In this document: in pieces, positions 52,101-59,811 of the stretch | How positions within the stretch are numbered: the first letter of the stretch is position 1 | Layout of the letters: each line of letters opens with the position of its first letter | DNA from: Heyndrickxia sp050281185 | GTDB lineage: Bacteria > Bacillota > Bacilli > Bacillales > Bacillaceae_C | Assembly (NCBI RefSeq): GCF_050281185.1 | Contig: NZ_JBNNWS010000003.1 | Span: 248,001-312,000 of the forward strand | DNA length: 64,000 nt | Direction: 5' to 3' | Position numbers and translations under genes: made by a program | The notes under the pieces: generated by a model | What the model saw: the letters and a program-made list of their open reading frames with translations, nothing else | Told to the model about the DNA's origin: nothing | Database searches by the model: none

Positions 52101-53176
52101 CTATGGATGAATCTATCCCAGCACTTCCATTCCGTATGGATGGTTATGATATGGCAGGAAACGAAATAACAAAGGAATACTTATTTGTTAAAGAAGGTAC
52201 ACCGGTTACTTATGCTACGAGCGATACTACTTTTGCTAAAACTGGTGAAACGGTGAAAGCGAAAATCGTTTTAGACAACTTGAAAGACGTAAATAAAGCA
52301 GTATGGACCTTCGGGGATTATTATGGAATGAAGACAGTGCAGCTAGTAGATGCTAAGCTTACTGATCAGTTCTCAGACAATGCCACAATCGATGTCAAAG
52401 GTGATAATGTAACCGTTCAGTTTAAACAACCGAGTGGAACATTTGATCATACGGCTGTAGCAGAGGTTACTTTAAAGGTACAGGACAAAGATTTTTACGC
52501 ATTCGGAAAAATCGATCCGACCGTAAGTGTAACCAATGCAAATAATGAGAAAATTAACGTTTTAAACGGAAGCTATACTTTTAAAGTTTCTCCGCAATTT
52601 GCTCAAGCAAATGGCTATATAACTCCAGAAGGATTTTATGTAGGCGATCGTGAAAACGGTGGTGGATACATTGATAAAAAAGATTGGGCTAAGTCGGGGG
52701 TGACTGTAAAGATTATCGATTCAAAAGGAACAGAATTTGATGGCACTTCTTCTATAAATGATAGTGGACAATATAAATTTAACATGCTGCCATTAAGCAA
52801 AGATTTATTCACAGTTGAAATGAAGGTTCCAGGCCATTTCTTAACGAAGAGTAAGGTAAAAATCAGTTATGAACATAATGGTCAATTATTTGGAAGAAGT
52901 CAATTCATTTCTGCGCTTGACATCATAGCTGGTGATGTTAACCAAGACGGGGTCATCGATATCCTTGACGCGATCGAAATTCAGAAAGCATGGAAAACAA
53001 ACAACCGTGCAGCCGACATCAACTTTGATGGAGTCGTCGATGAAAAAGATATGGAGTATGTAATCAAAAATTACCAAAAACAAAACAAAAATATCGACAA
53101 CCCACCAAAACCACAAACGAAATACAAAGGCAAAACTCTAGAAACCATTCTAGCTGAGCTGGGCATGAAGCCATAA
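49106..53176 (+). CDS. Secreted S8 serine peptidase, Vpr-like, with PA domain and C-terminal dockerin
   Basis: 1356 residues from ATG 49106 (MKIQSFLKRTAAITLSAGLL..., signal peptide to about residue 35). There follow an inhibitor I9-type prodomain, then the subtilase domain with catalytic Asp224 (IIDTGIDYNHPDL), His278 (SHGTHVAGT) and Ser597 (GTSMATPFTAG). A PA domain is inserted between His and Ser (GKIALVARGDITLAEKV). Fn3-like and other beta domains come next. At 1276-1325 there is a duplicated calcium-binding dockerin type I motif (GDVNQDGVIDILDAIEIQKAW, ADINFDGVVDEKDM). Length is well above the 806 residues of Vpr. It is divergent from an NprR-like regulator. Confidence 0.92.
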   Translation: MKIQSFLKRTAAITLSAGLLFSSAHTPFVTYSNAADLKAEDILSSLTSEQREALKQLEMTDNYGLQGFKKAELKEDKNISVIVQFQSKPGKVAVLEANVKGNKLTKKQADDQVEKEHTQFKKDIQSILSSTNLKNKKLNHNITKTYKTVFNGVAMKLPANQVEQLLQSEVVKAVYKDVEFKVDPIAMGEKTTAGTSVESIPYLKIDQLHKEGITGKGIKIGIIDTGIDYNHPDLKGVYKGGYDFVDKDNDPMETTYKDWQDSKQPEFSGYGSSYYTSHGTHVAGTIAGQATNEDVSVEGVAPDAEIYAYRVLGPYGSGTSEDVIAGIEKAVNDGMDVINLSLGADINDPYYPTSTAINYAVLNDVTAVVAAGNAGPEAYTLGSPGSAALALTVGASDVPMAVSTFNGKIGNKNSIELVSMARHYADKLKELDGKSYETVDAGLGRTSDYTGKDVKGKIALVARGDITLAEKVSNAKQNGAAAVLLYNNVEGQIDANLGESVDFIPTFSLTKEAGETIKTQILTGETKFTFSNYAEKQTEGDHLAYFSSRGPARQTYDMKPEVTAPGVSVLSTVPSYMVDPQHQDNYQYAYSRYSGTSMATPFTAGVAALMLQANPELHPEEIKTVLMNTADPLNGNYSVFEVGAGRVDPYQAVHNGTSFKINDNTFIPGVEKLVKVKELTGGLSFDVHYVDKKLNVKKEITVENHEKENKTFNVSINESKGSTGLKENGIELDIPNQITVKGKNTSKVDARLRTPKKVKDGIYEGYITLTNKAKTSEQYRIPFSFRTMEDGFNKVEILNPSYSPTHLNQSAWSPYRDPFVFSQFNLRAPMEKMDVVLQDAKTGKDLGLVGTINLEDAYDNVDYGLFAFIGQYYQFTGNSKQPISQDVSYAQPGHYKLKFIGTGGSGKVITETQHLFVDIDPPSFKSSLDGNSPFIEYKPGQETYPFEIQITDPTVDELKKAGVNIDQSSNSMVYYWGEWPFPSSPIPMDQEGKFVEEIAMDESIPALPFRMDGYDMAGNEITKEYLFVKEGTPVTYATSDTTFAKTGETVKAKIVLDNLKDVNKAVWTFGDYYGMKTVQLVDAKLTDQFSDNATIDVKGDNVTVQFKQPSGTFDHTAVAEVTLKVQDKDFYAFGKIDPTVSVTNANNEKINVLNGSYTFKVSPQFAQANGYITPEGFYVGDRENGGGYIDKKDWAKSGVTVKIIDSKGTEFDGTSSINDSGQYKFNMLPLSKDLFTVEMKVPGHFLTKSKVKISYEHNGQLFGRSQFISALDIIAGDVNQDGVIDILDAIEIQKAWKTNNRAADINFDGVVDEKDMEYVIKNYQKQNKNIDNPPKPQTKYKGKTLETILAELGMKP

Positions 53177-53178
53177 CC

Positions 53179-53205
53179 GGGACGCGGGGTCTGGTCCCTT
53201 GTCCC
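53179..53205. repeat. GGGACA-type palindromic repeat, copy 30
   Basis: 27-nt copy, core GGGGTCTGGTCC (orientation 'r'), 2 nt after the protease TAA. Confidence 0.9.
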
Positions 53206-53281
53206 ACTCTCATTGAAGAATAAGGGCTCAACTAAATGAGAACTGCTTGGCGGAATTCAAAGGTTGGGCCAAAATAGAAGA

Positions 53282-53308
53282 AATCGGCGAGTAAGCCGAT
53301 TTTTTTTA
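53282..53308 (+). terminator. Rho-independent terminator of the protease gene
   Basis: AATCGGC, a 6-nt loop, GCCGATT and then a run of eight T. It lies about 105 nt after the stop, beyond the palindromic repeat. Confidence 0.9.
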
Positions 53309-53322
53309 ATTTCATAGCCACT

Positions 53323-53434
53323 GGGACAAGGGGTCAGGTTTTTTGTCCCACTTATATACTATAGTTAGCAAAATCATTATCCGAAGAGAACCATGATACA
53401 GGGCCACGGGATGCAGGACCTGACCCCGAGTCCC
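53323..53434. repeat. Two GGGACA-type palindromic repeats, copies 31-32
   Basis: 53323-53349 (core GGGGTCAGGTT, orientation 'r') and 53408-53434 (GGGATGC start, core GGACCTGACCCC, orientation 'f'). They face each other across 58 bp with no recognised content. Confidence 0.85.
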
Positions 53435-53509
53435 TGCATTCAAATCCGCCCAAACCATTTATTTTTTTTTGAATACCATTTAATAAGTGGGATGTAAAGG
53501 AGGGGAATT

Positions 53510-53713
53510 ATGTCTAATCAAAAACGTGAAAAAGTCATTCATGTTGATAAATTAATCATACACGCTAAGGAGGTTGAGATTATTCAGGAGCACCATGCTC
53601 CAACTCAACCAGAGAGAAGAAATCCGTGGGACTTCTTTATGAGACGGCCACCAATAACTCAAGAGAATATAGAAGTATCCTCCAGGAACACTTCTGGAGA
53701 ACAAAGGGAATAA
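53510..53713 (+). CDS. Small conserved-looking hypothetical protein (67 aa)
   Basis: An ideal binding site, AAAGGAGGGG, lies 5 nt before ATG 53510. The protein is charged and soluble: KVIHVDKLIIHAKEVEIIQEHH, a proline-rich hinge, then RRNPWDFFMRRPP. I do not recognise a family. The beta-strand-like first half followed by an aromatic/arginine motif is reminiscent of small spore- or coat-associated proteins of Bacillaceae, but that is a guess. It is monocistronic, with a strong terminator downstream. Confidence 0.7.
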   Translation: MSNQKREKVIHVDKLIIHAKEVEIIQEHHAPTQPERRNPWDFFMRRPPITQENIEVSSRNTSGEQRE

Positions 53714-53775
53714 AGGCAAAATGGAAAGTTAACCCTTGATGAATTAACAGGCGAACCTGTAAAGAAAAGTAAAGA

Positions 53776-53834
53776 CAATAAGATGCCCTGGGTGTTTCAG
53801 TTATTTTCTTACACCCCTTGGCATCTTATTTTTT
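53776..53834. terminator. Bidirectional terminator between convergent genes
   Basis: AATAAGATGCC...GGTGT and ACACC...GGCATCTTATT arms with a T-run of seven on the plus strand. It serves the 67-aa gene and, on the minus strand, the SRPBCC gene. Confidence 0.85.
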
Positions 53835-53851
53835 TGAATTAACAATCCTCT

Positions 53852-54325
53852 CTATTTAACTATCAAATTTGTTTTCTTATATTCTTCTTCAGCTACATTT
53901 TTGACTCTCTCACAAAATTTCATAACTACTTTATCACTTGCAAAAAATAAAAATAATTTAAGGAATGATTTCAACGGACGATTCGTGCAGGTATATTTAA
54001 ACAGGGTTTTCTCTCGGTTGATTTGGCTTAGTTCATACAAAGCAGTAATCTCAAACATGTTTGCCAGTGAAAAGCCTACTTTTAATTTCTTTTTATCAGG
54101 AAAATTTTCATATTCCAATGTCTCAACTTCGTACTCCTGTGTACGTTTCCCCTCTTTATATTTTTGGAGATAGATACTTCCCACCCCTTCATCCGTCACT
54201 TTTATAGGTTTATAATCGACAACTTGAGGCATAATTTTTTGCATATCCTCTATTGATCCATCTAACAATCCCCAAACTTGATCTATCGGTGTATCTATTG
54301 CTATTTCTTTTGACCACGATTTCAT
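53852..54325 (-). CDS. SRPBCC (polyketide cyclase/START-like) family protein
   Basis: 157 residues: an N-terminal KEIAIDTPIDQVWGLLDGSIEDMQKIMPQV strand-helix pattern, a central beta sheet (GSIYLQKYKEGKRTQEYEVETLEYENFPDKKKLKVGF) and a long C-terminal helix, as in the START/SRPBCC ligand-binding fold. The ligand and role are unknown. AGAGGTG precedes the ATG. It is monocistronic. Confidence 0.8.
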   Translation of the reverse strand: MKSWSKEIAIDTPIDQVWGLLDGSIEDMQKIMPQVVDYKPIKVTDEGVGSIYLQKYKEGKRTQEYEVETLEYENFPDKKKLKVGFSLANMFEITALYELSQINREKTLFKYTCTNRPLKSFLKLFLFFASDKVVMKFCERVKNVAEEEYKKTNLIVK

Positions 54326-54414
54326 CCCAACACCTCTTATATATTTGCATTATTTTTTTCTAAAAAATTTCTTCCTTAATAAGTATTCACCTTTGATTGC
54401 CTAATTCCTTTAAT

Positions 54415-54491
54415 GGGACAGAGGGTTCGGTCCTCTGTCCCAACATAAATCTAATCTATTAAGTGGGACATTGGACCAGACCCCTCGTCCC
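54415..54491. repeat. Facing pair of GGGACA-type palindromic repeats, copies 33-34
   Basis: 54415-54441 (core GGGTTCGGTCC, 'r') and 54465-54491 (core GGACCAGACCCC, 'f'), 23 bp apart. The second ends where the -35 region of the levR promoter would lie. Confidence 0.9.
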
Positions 54492-54504
54492 TTTCTGTAA
54501 ATCT

Positions 54505-54513
54505 TGATATAAT
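54505..54513 (+). promoter_or_regulatory. Extended -10 promoter of the LevR-type gene
   Basis: TGATATAAT at 54505-54513 is a perfect TGN-TATAAT. The -35 position (about 54485-54490) falls inside the palindromic repeat and has no consensus match. Confidence 0.6.
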
Positions 54514-54575
54514 GCGTGTAGTGATAGATATTAAAACTGAATTTCTAGTTCGCAAGATGTAGATTATGAAGGACT

Positions 54576-54602
54576 GGGACAAGGGACCTGTCCCCCCGTC
54601 CC
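54576..54602. repeat. GGGACA-type palindromic repeat, copy 35, in the levR leader
   Basis: 27-nt copy (GGGACAAGGGACCTG...CCCCGTCCC, orientation 'f') ending 4 nt before the GGAGG of the downstream gene. As RNA it would form a GC-rich hairpin beside the ribosome binding site. Confidence 0.9.
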
Positions 54603-54618
54603 ATCGGAGGTTTTATAT

Positions 54619-57285
54619 ATGGGTCGTAAAGATGATATTTTCGATTTTGTGAAAGAGGTGAGGAGGAGTGTTTCTGCTAATGATATATCGGAGCAGCTTC
54701 GTTTAGATCGTTCGAATGTAAGTAGGTATTTGAATGAGCTTTATAAGGAAGGTCTGATAGAGAAAACGAGCGGAAAGCCTACTCTTTATTTTTATCCAGA
54801 ATCAGATGAGGAACGTGAGCCCTCTCCTCGGCATGAACATAAACCTAGTCATACATTTGATGGATTAATTGGTGCAGATGGCAGTTTAAAGATTGCTATT
54901 CAACAGGCGAAGGCTGCGATTTTATATCCGCCAAGAGGGTTGCACACCTTAATTTTAGGAAAAACAGGGACTGGAAAATCATTTTTTGCAGAATGTATGT
55001 ACAAATACGCTATTGAATCAGGGAATATAAAACAAGAAGCACCTTTTATTCAATTTAACTGTGCAGACTATGCTCAAAATCCTCAGCTTTTATTTGGTCA
55101 TATATTCGGAGTGAAAAAAGGAGCTTTTACTGGGGCAACAGAAGACCGCATTGGTCTAATTGAAAAAGCCGATATGGGGATCCTGTTTTTAGATGAAATT
55201 CATCGTCTTCCTCCAGAAGGTCAAGAAATGCTCTTTACATTCATTGATAAAGGGGAATTTCGCAGCCTCGGTGACAGTGAACGAACGAAAACTGCTTCTG
55301 TGCAGATTATTGGGGCTACAACGGAATCAACTGAGTCATATCTGCTTGAGACTTTTACAAGAAGAATTCCGATGACCATTCATTTGCCTTCCTTGGAGGA
55401 ACGGAAATTTGAGGAACGTTATCAACTGATTGAGCATTTTTTAATCCAGGAATCTAACCGTTTAAATGAAACAATCTATGTAGAAAGACGTGCATTGGCC
55501 GCATTTTTGTTATATCGTACTTCTGCAAATATCGGCCAGCTGCAACGAGATTTAAAGCTAGCTTGTGCAAAATCCTTCTTACAATTTAAGTCTGACCAAG
55601 TATCAATACTTATAATCCAGCAGCAGGATCTGCCAATCCATGTTCAAAAGGGCCTATTAGATGTAAAAGAATACCGGGATAAGATGGACAGAATTATTGA
55701 TGCTGACCAAGAAATCTTTACATTTTACGATCGGAAAAAAACAGATGAAAAAGATGAAGGAGATTTTTATCAGAATATTGAGGATAAGTTAAAGAAGCTT
55801 CACCTGGAAGGAAAAAACATAAAGGATATTCAAACTGAAATACTAATGGACGGAGATCAATATTTTAATGAATATATTGATCAGCTACCCCAAATTGGGT
55901 TTGATGAAATGGTTGATGTTCAAATATGGAGCATCACCGATAAAATATACAACTATGCAGAACAGGAATTAAACCGTTCGTTTAGGAAAAAAATGAAATT
56001 TGCTTTTGCCCTTCATTTACAAGGAACAATTGAAAGAATCAAACAAAATAAAGTCGTCGTTCATCCTAATTTAAAGGAAATTCATAAAAAGTATCCTAAA
56101 GAATTTAAGGTATCCATAGAAGTAGCACAAATCATTGAAAATGAATTAGATGTCGAGATTCCACTTGATGAAATTGGATTTATTACGATGTTTTTAGTTT
56201 CAGATATTGAGGAAGGAATGTATAACCAAGATGATAAAGTTAGGATCATCGTAATGATGCATGGAACCTCTACCGCTTCAAGTATGCTGCAAACGGTTCA
56301 GGATTTGTTAGGTGTTCAAATTGGAAATGCCTTTGATATGCCGCTTTCAATGGAAGTCCGAGACATGTATGAAACGGTTAAAAAGGCCATCGTCGAGATG
56401 AATCCAGCAAAAGGTGTTTTATTCCTAGTCGATATGGGTTCAGTAGCTTCCTTTGGAAATATGATTTTTGAAGAAACAGGAATTAAGACGAAAACCATTT
56501 CAATGGCCAGCACCCCTATCGTAATGGAAGCTGTCCGCAAGACCTCTTTAGGTAGAAGCTTAGAGGATATTTATCAAAGCTGTCTTCAGTTATTTGAGAG
56601 TCAATTCAAATCGGTCGTATTTCGACCAAAACCTACAAAAAAGGCCATTATTACGGCTTGTTTTACAGGAGAAGGTGTGGCAAAAAAAATCAAGGAACGG
56701 CTTGAAACGCTAATTAAAGGAAAAGATATCGAGCTTATTTCGCTGCAATTTCTTCATAGAGAGTCCTTTACCGAAAAGATTGAACAATTATCAGAACAGT
56801 ACGATATATTAGCTATCGCTGGAACTGTACAGTTCGAATTTAATGACATACCATTCTTCTCCCCCATCGACATTTTCAATGACGATCATTTGAAAAAGTT
56901 AGGAAGTATGATCGGAGAGGACGAACCGTATAATAAAATGATTCAAACATTGGAAAATCACTTAACAATGATCCCGTCTGTTTCCCGTTTGATACAACGA
57001 TTACGTAAGATTGTCATAAACCTTGAACTAAAATTAAACGTTACTTTGGATGATGAGGTAATAATGGGGATTATCCTCCATCTTGGCTTTTTAATCGAAA
57101 ACATGAAGCTGCAGCAGCCAACGCGAAAATTTCCGAATATGAAAGAGTATCATAAGAAACACAAAGAAAAAATTAGTCATGTTAAAAATATCTTTCGTGA
57201 CATAGAAATTGAATACGATATTACATTTACAGATGATGAAATGATGTATATTTGTCAAATGTGTCTAGAAAACAATAATTCCTAA
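54619..57285 (+). CDS. LevR-type sigma-54-dependent PTS-regulated transcriptional activator
   Basis: 888 residues. An N-terminal winged HTH (about 5-60) is followed by an AAA+ sigma-54 interaction domain with Walker A GKTGTGKS (114-121) and the loop GAFTGA (168-173). A PRD around 450-560, an EIIA-Man-like domain around 560-690 (VRIIVMMHGTSTASSML), an EIIB-like region and a second PRD at the end complete the LevR/CelR architecture. The histidines in PRDs and EIIA are phosphorylated by HPr and PTS proteins. It activates the PTS operon just downstream, which has a perfect sigma-54 promoter. ATG 54619 follows GGAGG. Confidence 0.95.
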   Translation: MGRKDDIFDFVKEVRRSVSANDISEQLRLDRSNVSRYLNELYKEGLIEKTSGKPTLYFYPESDEEREPSPRHEHKPSHTFDGLIGADGSLKIAIQQAKAAILYPPRGLHTLILGKTGTGKSFFAECMYKYAIESGNIKQEAPFIQFNCADYAQNPQLLFGHIFGVKKGAFTGATEDRIGLIEKADMGILFLDEIHRLPPEGQEMLFTFIDKGEFRSLGDSERTKTASVQIIGATTESTESYLLETFTRRIPMTIHLPSLEERKFEERYQLIEHFLIQESNRLNETIYVERRALAAFLLYRTSANIGQLQRDLKLACAKSFLQFKSDQVSILIIQQQDLPIHVQKGLLDVKEYRDKMDRIIDADQEIFTFYDRKKTDEKDEGDFYQNIEDKLKKLHLEGKNIKDIQTEILMDGDQYFNEYIDQLPQIGFDEMVDVQIWSITDKIYNYAEQELNRSFRKKMKFAFALHLQGTIERIKQNKVVVHPNLKEIHKKYPKEFKVSIEVAQIIENELDVEIPLDEIGFITMFLVSDIEEGMYNQDDKVRIIVMMHGTSTASSMLQTVQDLLGVQIGNAFDMPLSMEVRDMYETVKKAIVEMNPAKGVLFLVDMGSVASFGNMIFEETGIKTKTISMASTPIVMEAVRKTSLGRSLEDIYQSCLQLFESQFKSVVFRPKPTKKAIITACFTGEGVAKKIKERLETLIKGKDIELISLQFLHRESFTEKIEQLSEQYDILAIAGTVQFEFNDIPFFSPIDIFNDDHLKKLGSMIGEDEPYNKMIQTLENHLTMIPSVSRLIQRLRKIVINLELKLNVTLDDEVIMGIILHLGFLIENMKLQQPTRKFPNMKEYHKKHKEKISHVKNIFRDIEIEYDITFTDDEMMYICQMCLENNNS

Positions 57286-57345
57286 TGTGTGTAATAAAAA
57301 ACACAAGTGTGTAAATAATCTCATGCTTGTGTTTTTTGTGTGTAA
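57286..57345 (+). promoter_or_regulatory. Three TGTGTGTAA direct repeats, candidate LevR enhancer sites
   Basis: TGTGTGTAA at 57286-57294, AGTGTGTAA at 57306-57314 and TGTGTGTAA at 57337-57345. Offsets are 20 and 31 bp, about two and three helical turns. They lie 40-100 bp upstream of the -24 element, the usual distance for activator sites. They overlap the levR terminator. Confidence 0.6.
57296..57337 (+). terminator. Rho-independent terminator of the LevR-type gene
   Basis: AAAAAACACAAG and CTTGTGTTTTTT arms around an 18-nt loop, 10 nt after the stop codon. Confidence 0.8.
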
Positions 57346-57361
57346 ATAAAAAGTATTGAAA

Positions 57362-57376
57362 TGATTGCGTTTCCAC
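57362..57376 (-). promoter_or_regulatory. CcpA cre site upstream of the PTS operon
   Basis: The minus strand reads TGGAAACGCAATCA, matching the cre consensus TGNAANCGNWNNCW completely; only the outermost W is off. It sits between the activator repeats and the -24 box, so CcpA could block activator contact. Confidence 0.7.
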
Positions 57377-57386
57377 ACAATAAAGT

Positions 57387-57402
57387 TGGCACGTTTCTTG
57401 CA
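57387..57402 (+). promoter_or_regulatory. Sigma-54 -24/-12 promoter of the PTS operon
   Basis: TGGCAC (57387-57392), five bases, TTGC (57398-57401), then A: an exact consensus match. It is preceded by the gene for a sigma-54 activator. Confidence 0.92.
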
Positions 57403-57447
57403 TGAATATATGTAAGTGGAAGATGTTCTTCCTACTTCATTTATTTA

Positions 57448-57547
57448 AAGGCTATTTTCTCAAAAGATTGTTGCTATTTCGTATAGTAACATTTTGTTTC
57501 GGGACAATTTTTTAGAAAAATGCAACAAAGTATAAGAAAAGAGCCTT
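57448..57547. repeat. 100-bp inverted-repeat element in the PTS operon leader
   Basis: Left arm AAGGCTATTTTCT...TTGTTGC (57448-57474) and right arm GCAACAAAG...GAAAAGAGCCTT (57522-57547) are imperfect inverse copies of about 26-33 bp. A right-arm copy occurs at 38562. It lies between the sigma-54 promoter and the IIB start, so it is transcribed in the leader. Confidence 0.7.
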
Positions 57548-57589
57548 ACAAAACATTTATATTTCTACTACAAAAGGAGAGGATTTACT

Positions 57590-57889
57590 ATGAAGACGAT
57601 TATGCTAGTTTGTTCTGCAGGTATGTCTACAAGTCTTTTAGTTACAAAAATGGAGGAAGCAGCGAAAAACATGGGTGAAGAGGTAAAAATCTTTGCTGTA
57701 CCAGAAGCGGAGGCAAATAGACATTTTGATGAAATTGATATTTTATTACTAGGACCTCAAGTTCGCTTCTTAAAAGGAAAAATCGAAAAAGCTGTAGCTG
57801 GAAAGAACATTCCGGTTGATGTGATTGATAGTATTGCGTATGGAACAATGAATGGTGAAGCAGTATTAACAAAAGCTTTATCACTGTAA
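57590..57889 (+). CDS. licB: PTS lactose/cellobiose-family IIB component
   Basis: 99 residues, complete IIB fold. The phosphorylated cysteine is Cys8 in MLVCSAGMSTSLLV; LLLGPQVRFL and the C-terminal helix are typical. It transfers phosphate from IIA to the incoming sugar at IIC. AAAGGAGAGG lies 7 nt before the ATG. Gene order IIB-IIC-IIA-GH4 is that of the B. subtilis lichenan operon licBCAH, hence the symbol; the sugar may differ. Confidence 0.92.
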   Translation: MKTIMLVCSAGMSTSLLVTKMEEAAKNMGEEVKIFAVPEAEANRHFDEIDILLLGPQVRFLKGKIEKAVAGKNIPVDVIDSIAYGTMNGEAVLTKALSL

Positions 57890-57890
57890 A

Positions 57891-57960
57891 AGGCTGTTTT
57901 CGCAAAGATTGATGCATATTTTTTTCGGGGCATCTTAAAAAAATACATCTTTCGAAATGT
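57891..57960. repeat. Degenerate left-arm copy of the leader element
   Basis: AAAGGCTGTTTTCGCAAAGA and the following bases match the left arm at 57448 and the loop start, but the right arm is eroded. It lies between the IIB and IIC genes. Confidence 0.5.
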
Positions 57961-58079
57961 TTAATGCTGATATTTAATATTTTCGATTCATAATTACCAA
58001 GCCTTACAGAAGTGATTAACGAGCTTTGCGGGAGAGGAATTATATTTTTTTTATAGAAAATAGTAAAGGGGAATCTAGA

Positions 58080-59360
58080 ATGAATAAATTTCTAGAAATT
58101 GCTGGTCGTATTGGAGCGCAACGACACTTAGTTGCTATTCGTGATGGTTTTGTCATCATCATGCCATTAATGATCTTAGGATCAATGGTTATTCTAATTA
58201 ACAATTTACCAATTAATGCGTATCAAGACTTTATGTCCAGTTTGTTTCATGGAGATACTTGGAAACAGTTTGGAGGAAGTGTTTGGACAGGAACTTTTGC
58301 CATTGTATCCTTGCTTGTAACATTTACCATTTCCTATCAATTGGCAAGATCATATGACAAGGATGGTCTTTCTGCAGGGATTGTTTCCTTTGCAGCATTG
58401 GCAACAATTATGCAGCCAGTCGCTGAAGGTTCTGGACTTCCATTAGTATGGGCTGGAGCTCAAGGTTTATTTATCGCAATTATTACAGCACTTGTTTCAA
58501 CTGAAATTTTTACAAGATTACTTGGAAATGAAAAACTAATGATGAAAATGCCTGCAAGTGTACCACCGGCTGTATCAAAATCATTTGCGGCATTGTTACC
58601 AGCTATCATTACTTTATCTATTTTTGGTCTTATTAAAGTATTTACAATTGTTGCTGGAATTCCTGATATTCATCAAGCATTCTTTGATGCTTTACAAGCA
58701 CCGATTTCGAAAATGGCAAACACACTTTGGTCTGCAATCATTATTGCACTATTAATTCATATTCTTTGGTTCTTTGGTTTACACGGTTCAAATATCATGG
58801 AGCCTGTTATGCAAACAGTATACTTACCAGCAATTGAAGCAAACGCAAAAGCATTAGAAGCTGGTCAAGAAATACCTAATATTGTAACAAAACCATTTTT
58901 CGATGCATTTATGTATTTAGGTGGAACAGGTGCAACAATGGCCTTAATTATTGCTGTGTTTATTGCGGGCCGCCGTCATAAGCATTATCGAAATATTTCT
59001 GGATTGGGTGCAGCACCAGGTTTATTTAACATAAACGAGCCAATATTGTTTGGATTCCCAATCGTATTGAATCCTTTATTAATCATTCCATTTATTTTAA
59101 CACCAGTAGTTTTAACAGTATTTAGTTATATAATGATTGCCACAGGAATCGTACCGAAAACAGTTGCCTTTATTCCATGGACAACACCGCCAGTAATCGG
59201 AGGGTTTTTAGCAACAGGTTCTTGGCGCGGAGCAGGATTGGCACTAGTAAACTTAGTTATAGCTGTTCTTATTTATATACCATTTATTAAAGTAGCAGAA
59301 CGAGCTGAAGTGAAGAAGCTTCAAGAGCAAGCAAACATAGGAGAAACTACAGAACAATAG
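58080..59360 (+). CDS. licC: PTS lactose/cellobiose-family IIC component
   Basis: 426 residues from ATG 58080 (MNKFLEIAGRIGAQRHLVAIRDGFVIIMPLMILGS), with AAAGGGG upstream. About 10 helices. The substrate loop FFGLHGSNIMEPVMQTVYLPA and the motif GLFNINEPILFGFPIVLNPLLIIPF are diagnostic. It is the membrane channel for a beta-1,4 or beta-1,3 disaccharide. An upstream in-frame extension has no binding site. Confidence 0.93.
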   Translation: MNKFLEIAGRIGAQRHLVAIRDGFVIIMPLMILGSMVILINNLPINAYQDFMSSLFHGDTWKQFGGSVWTGTFAIVSLLVTFTISYQLARSYDKDGLSAGIVSFAALATIMQPVAEGSGLPLVWAGAQGLFIAIITALVSTEIFTRLLGNEKLMMKMPASVPPAVSKSFAALLPAIITLSIFGLIKVFTIVAGIPDIHQAFFDALQAPISKMANTLWSAIIIALLIHILWFFGLHGSNIMEPVMQTVYLPAIEANAKALEAGQEIPNIVTKPFFDAFMYLGGTGATMALIIAVFIAGRRHKHYRNISGLGAAPGLFNINEPILFGFPIVLNPLLIIPFILTPVVLTVFSYIMIATGIVPKTVAFIPWTTPPVIGGFLATGSWRGAGLALVNLVIAVLIYIPFIKVAERAEVKKLQEQANIGETTEQ

Positions 59361-59382
59361 ATTTAGCAGGGAGTCGAGTGCA

Positions 59383-59691
59383 ATGAATATTGAAGAAACA
59401 ATTATGAAGATTATTCTTCATAGTGGAAACGCAAAAAGTGATGCCTTTGAAGCAATCCAAGCAGCAAAGGAAAATAATCTTGAATTAGCAAGAGAGTGTA
59501 TGGAGAAGGCTAACCAGGAGCTTACAAACGCTCATCATGTACAAACATCTTTAATTCAATCTGAAGCACGTGGGGAAAAAACAGAGGTATCATTATTGCT
59601 TATTCATGCACAAGATCATCTAATGAATGCAATCACATTCAAAGATCTAGCAAATGAATTTGTAGATTTATATGAAACGATAAAAAGATAA
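59383..59691 (+). CDS. licA: PTS lactose/cellobiose-family IIA component
   Basis: 102 residues, all-helical IIA. The phosphorylated histidine lies in LLLIHAQDHLMNA. SGNAKSDAFEAIQAAKENN is the usual N-terminal part. It follows the IIC gene by 22 nt with GGGAG upstream. A modest stem (AAAAGAC / GTCTTTT, 59719-59750) in the 120-nt gap before the GH4 gene might tune distal expression. Confidence 0.92.
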   Translation: MNIEETIMKIILHSGNAKSDAFEAIQAAKENNLELARECMEKANQELTNAHHVQTSLIQSEARGEKTEVSLLLIHAQDHLMNAITFKDLANEFVDLYETIKR

Positions 59692-59811
59692 TTTTAGAAA
59701 TGATAGATTGGCTATGCGAAAAGACATGTTGAAGGTTAACAGCGTCTTTTAACAGAGCCTTTCTTTATTGACATAGGGACGTCCAAGCCCCAAATAAGGG
59801 AGGAAGAAAAA

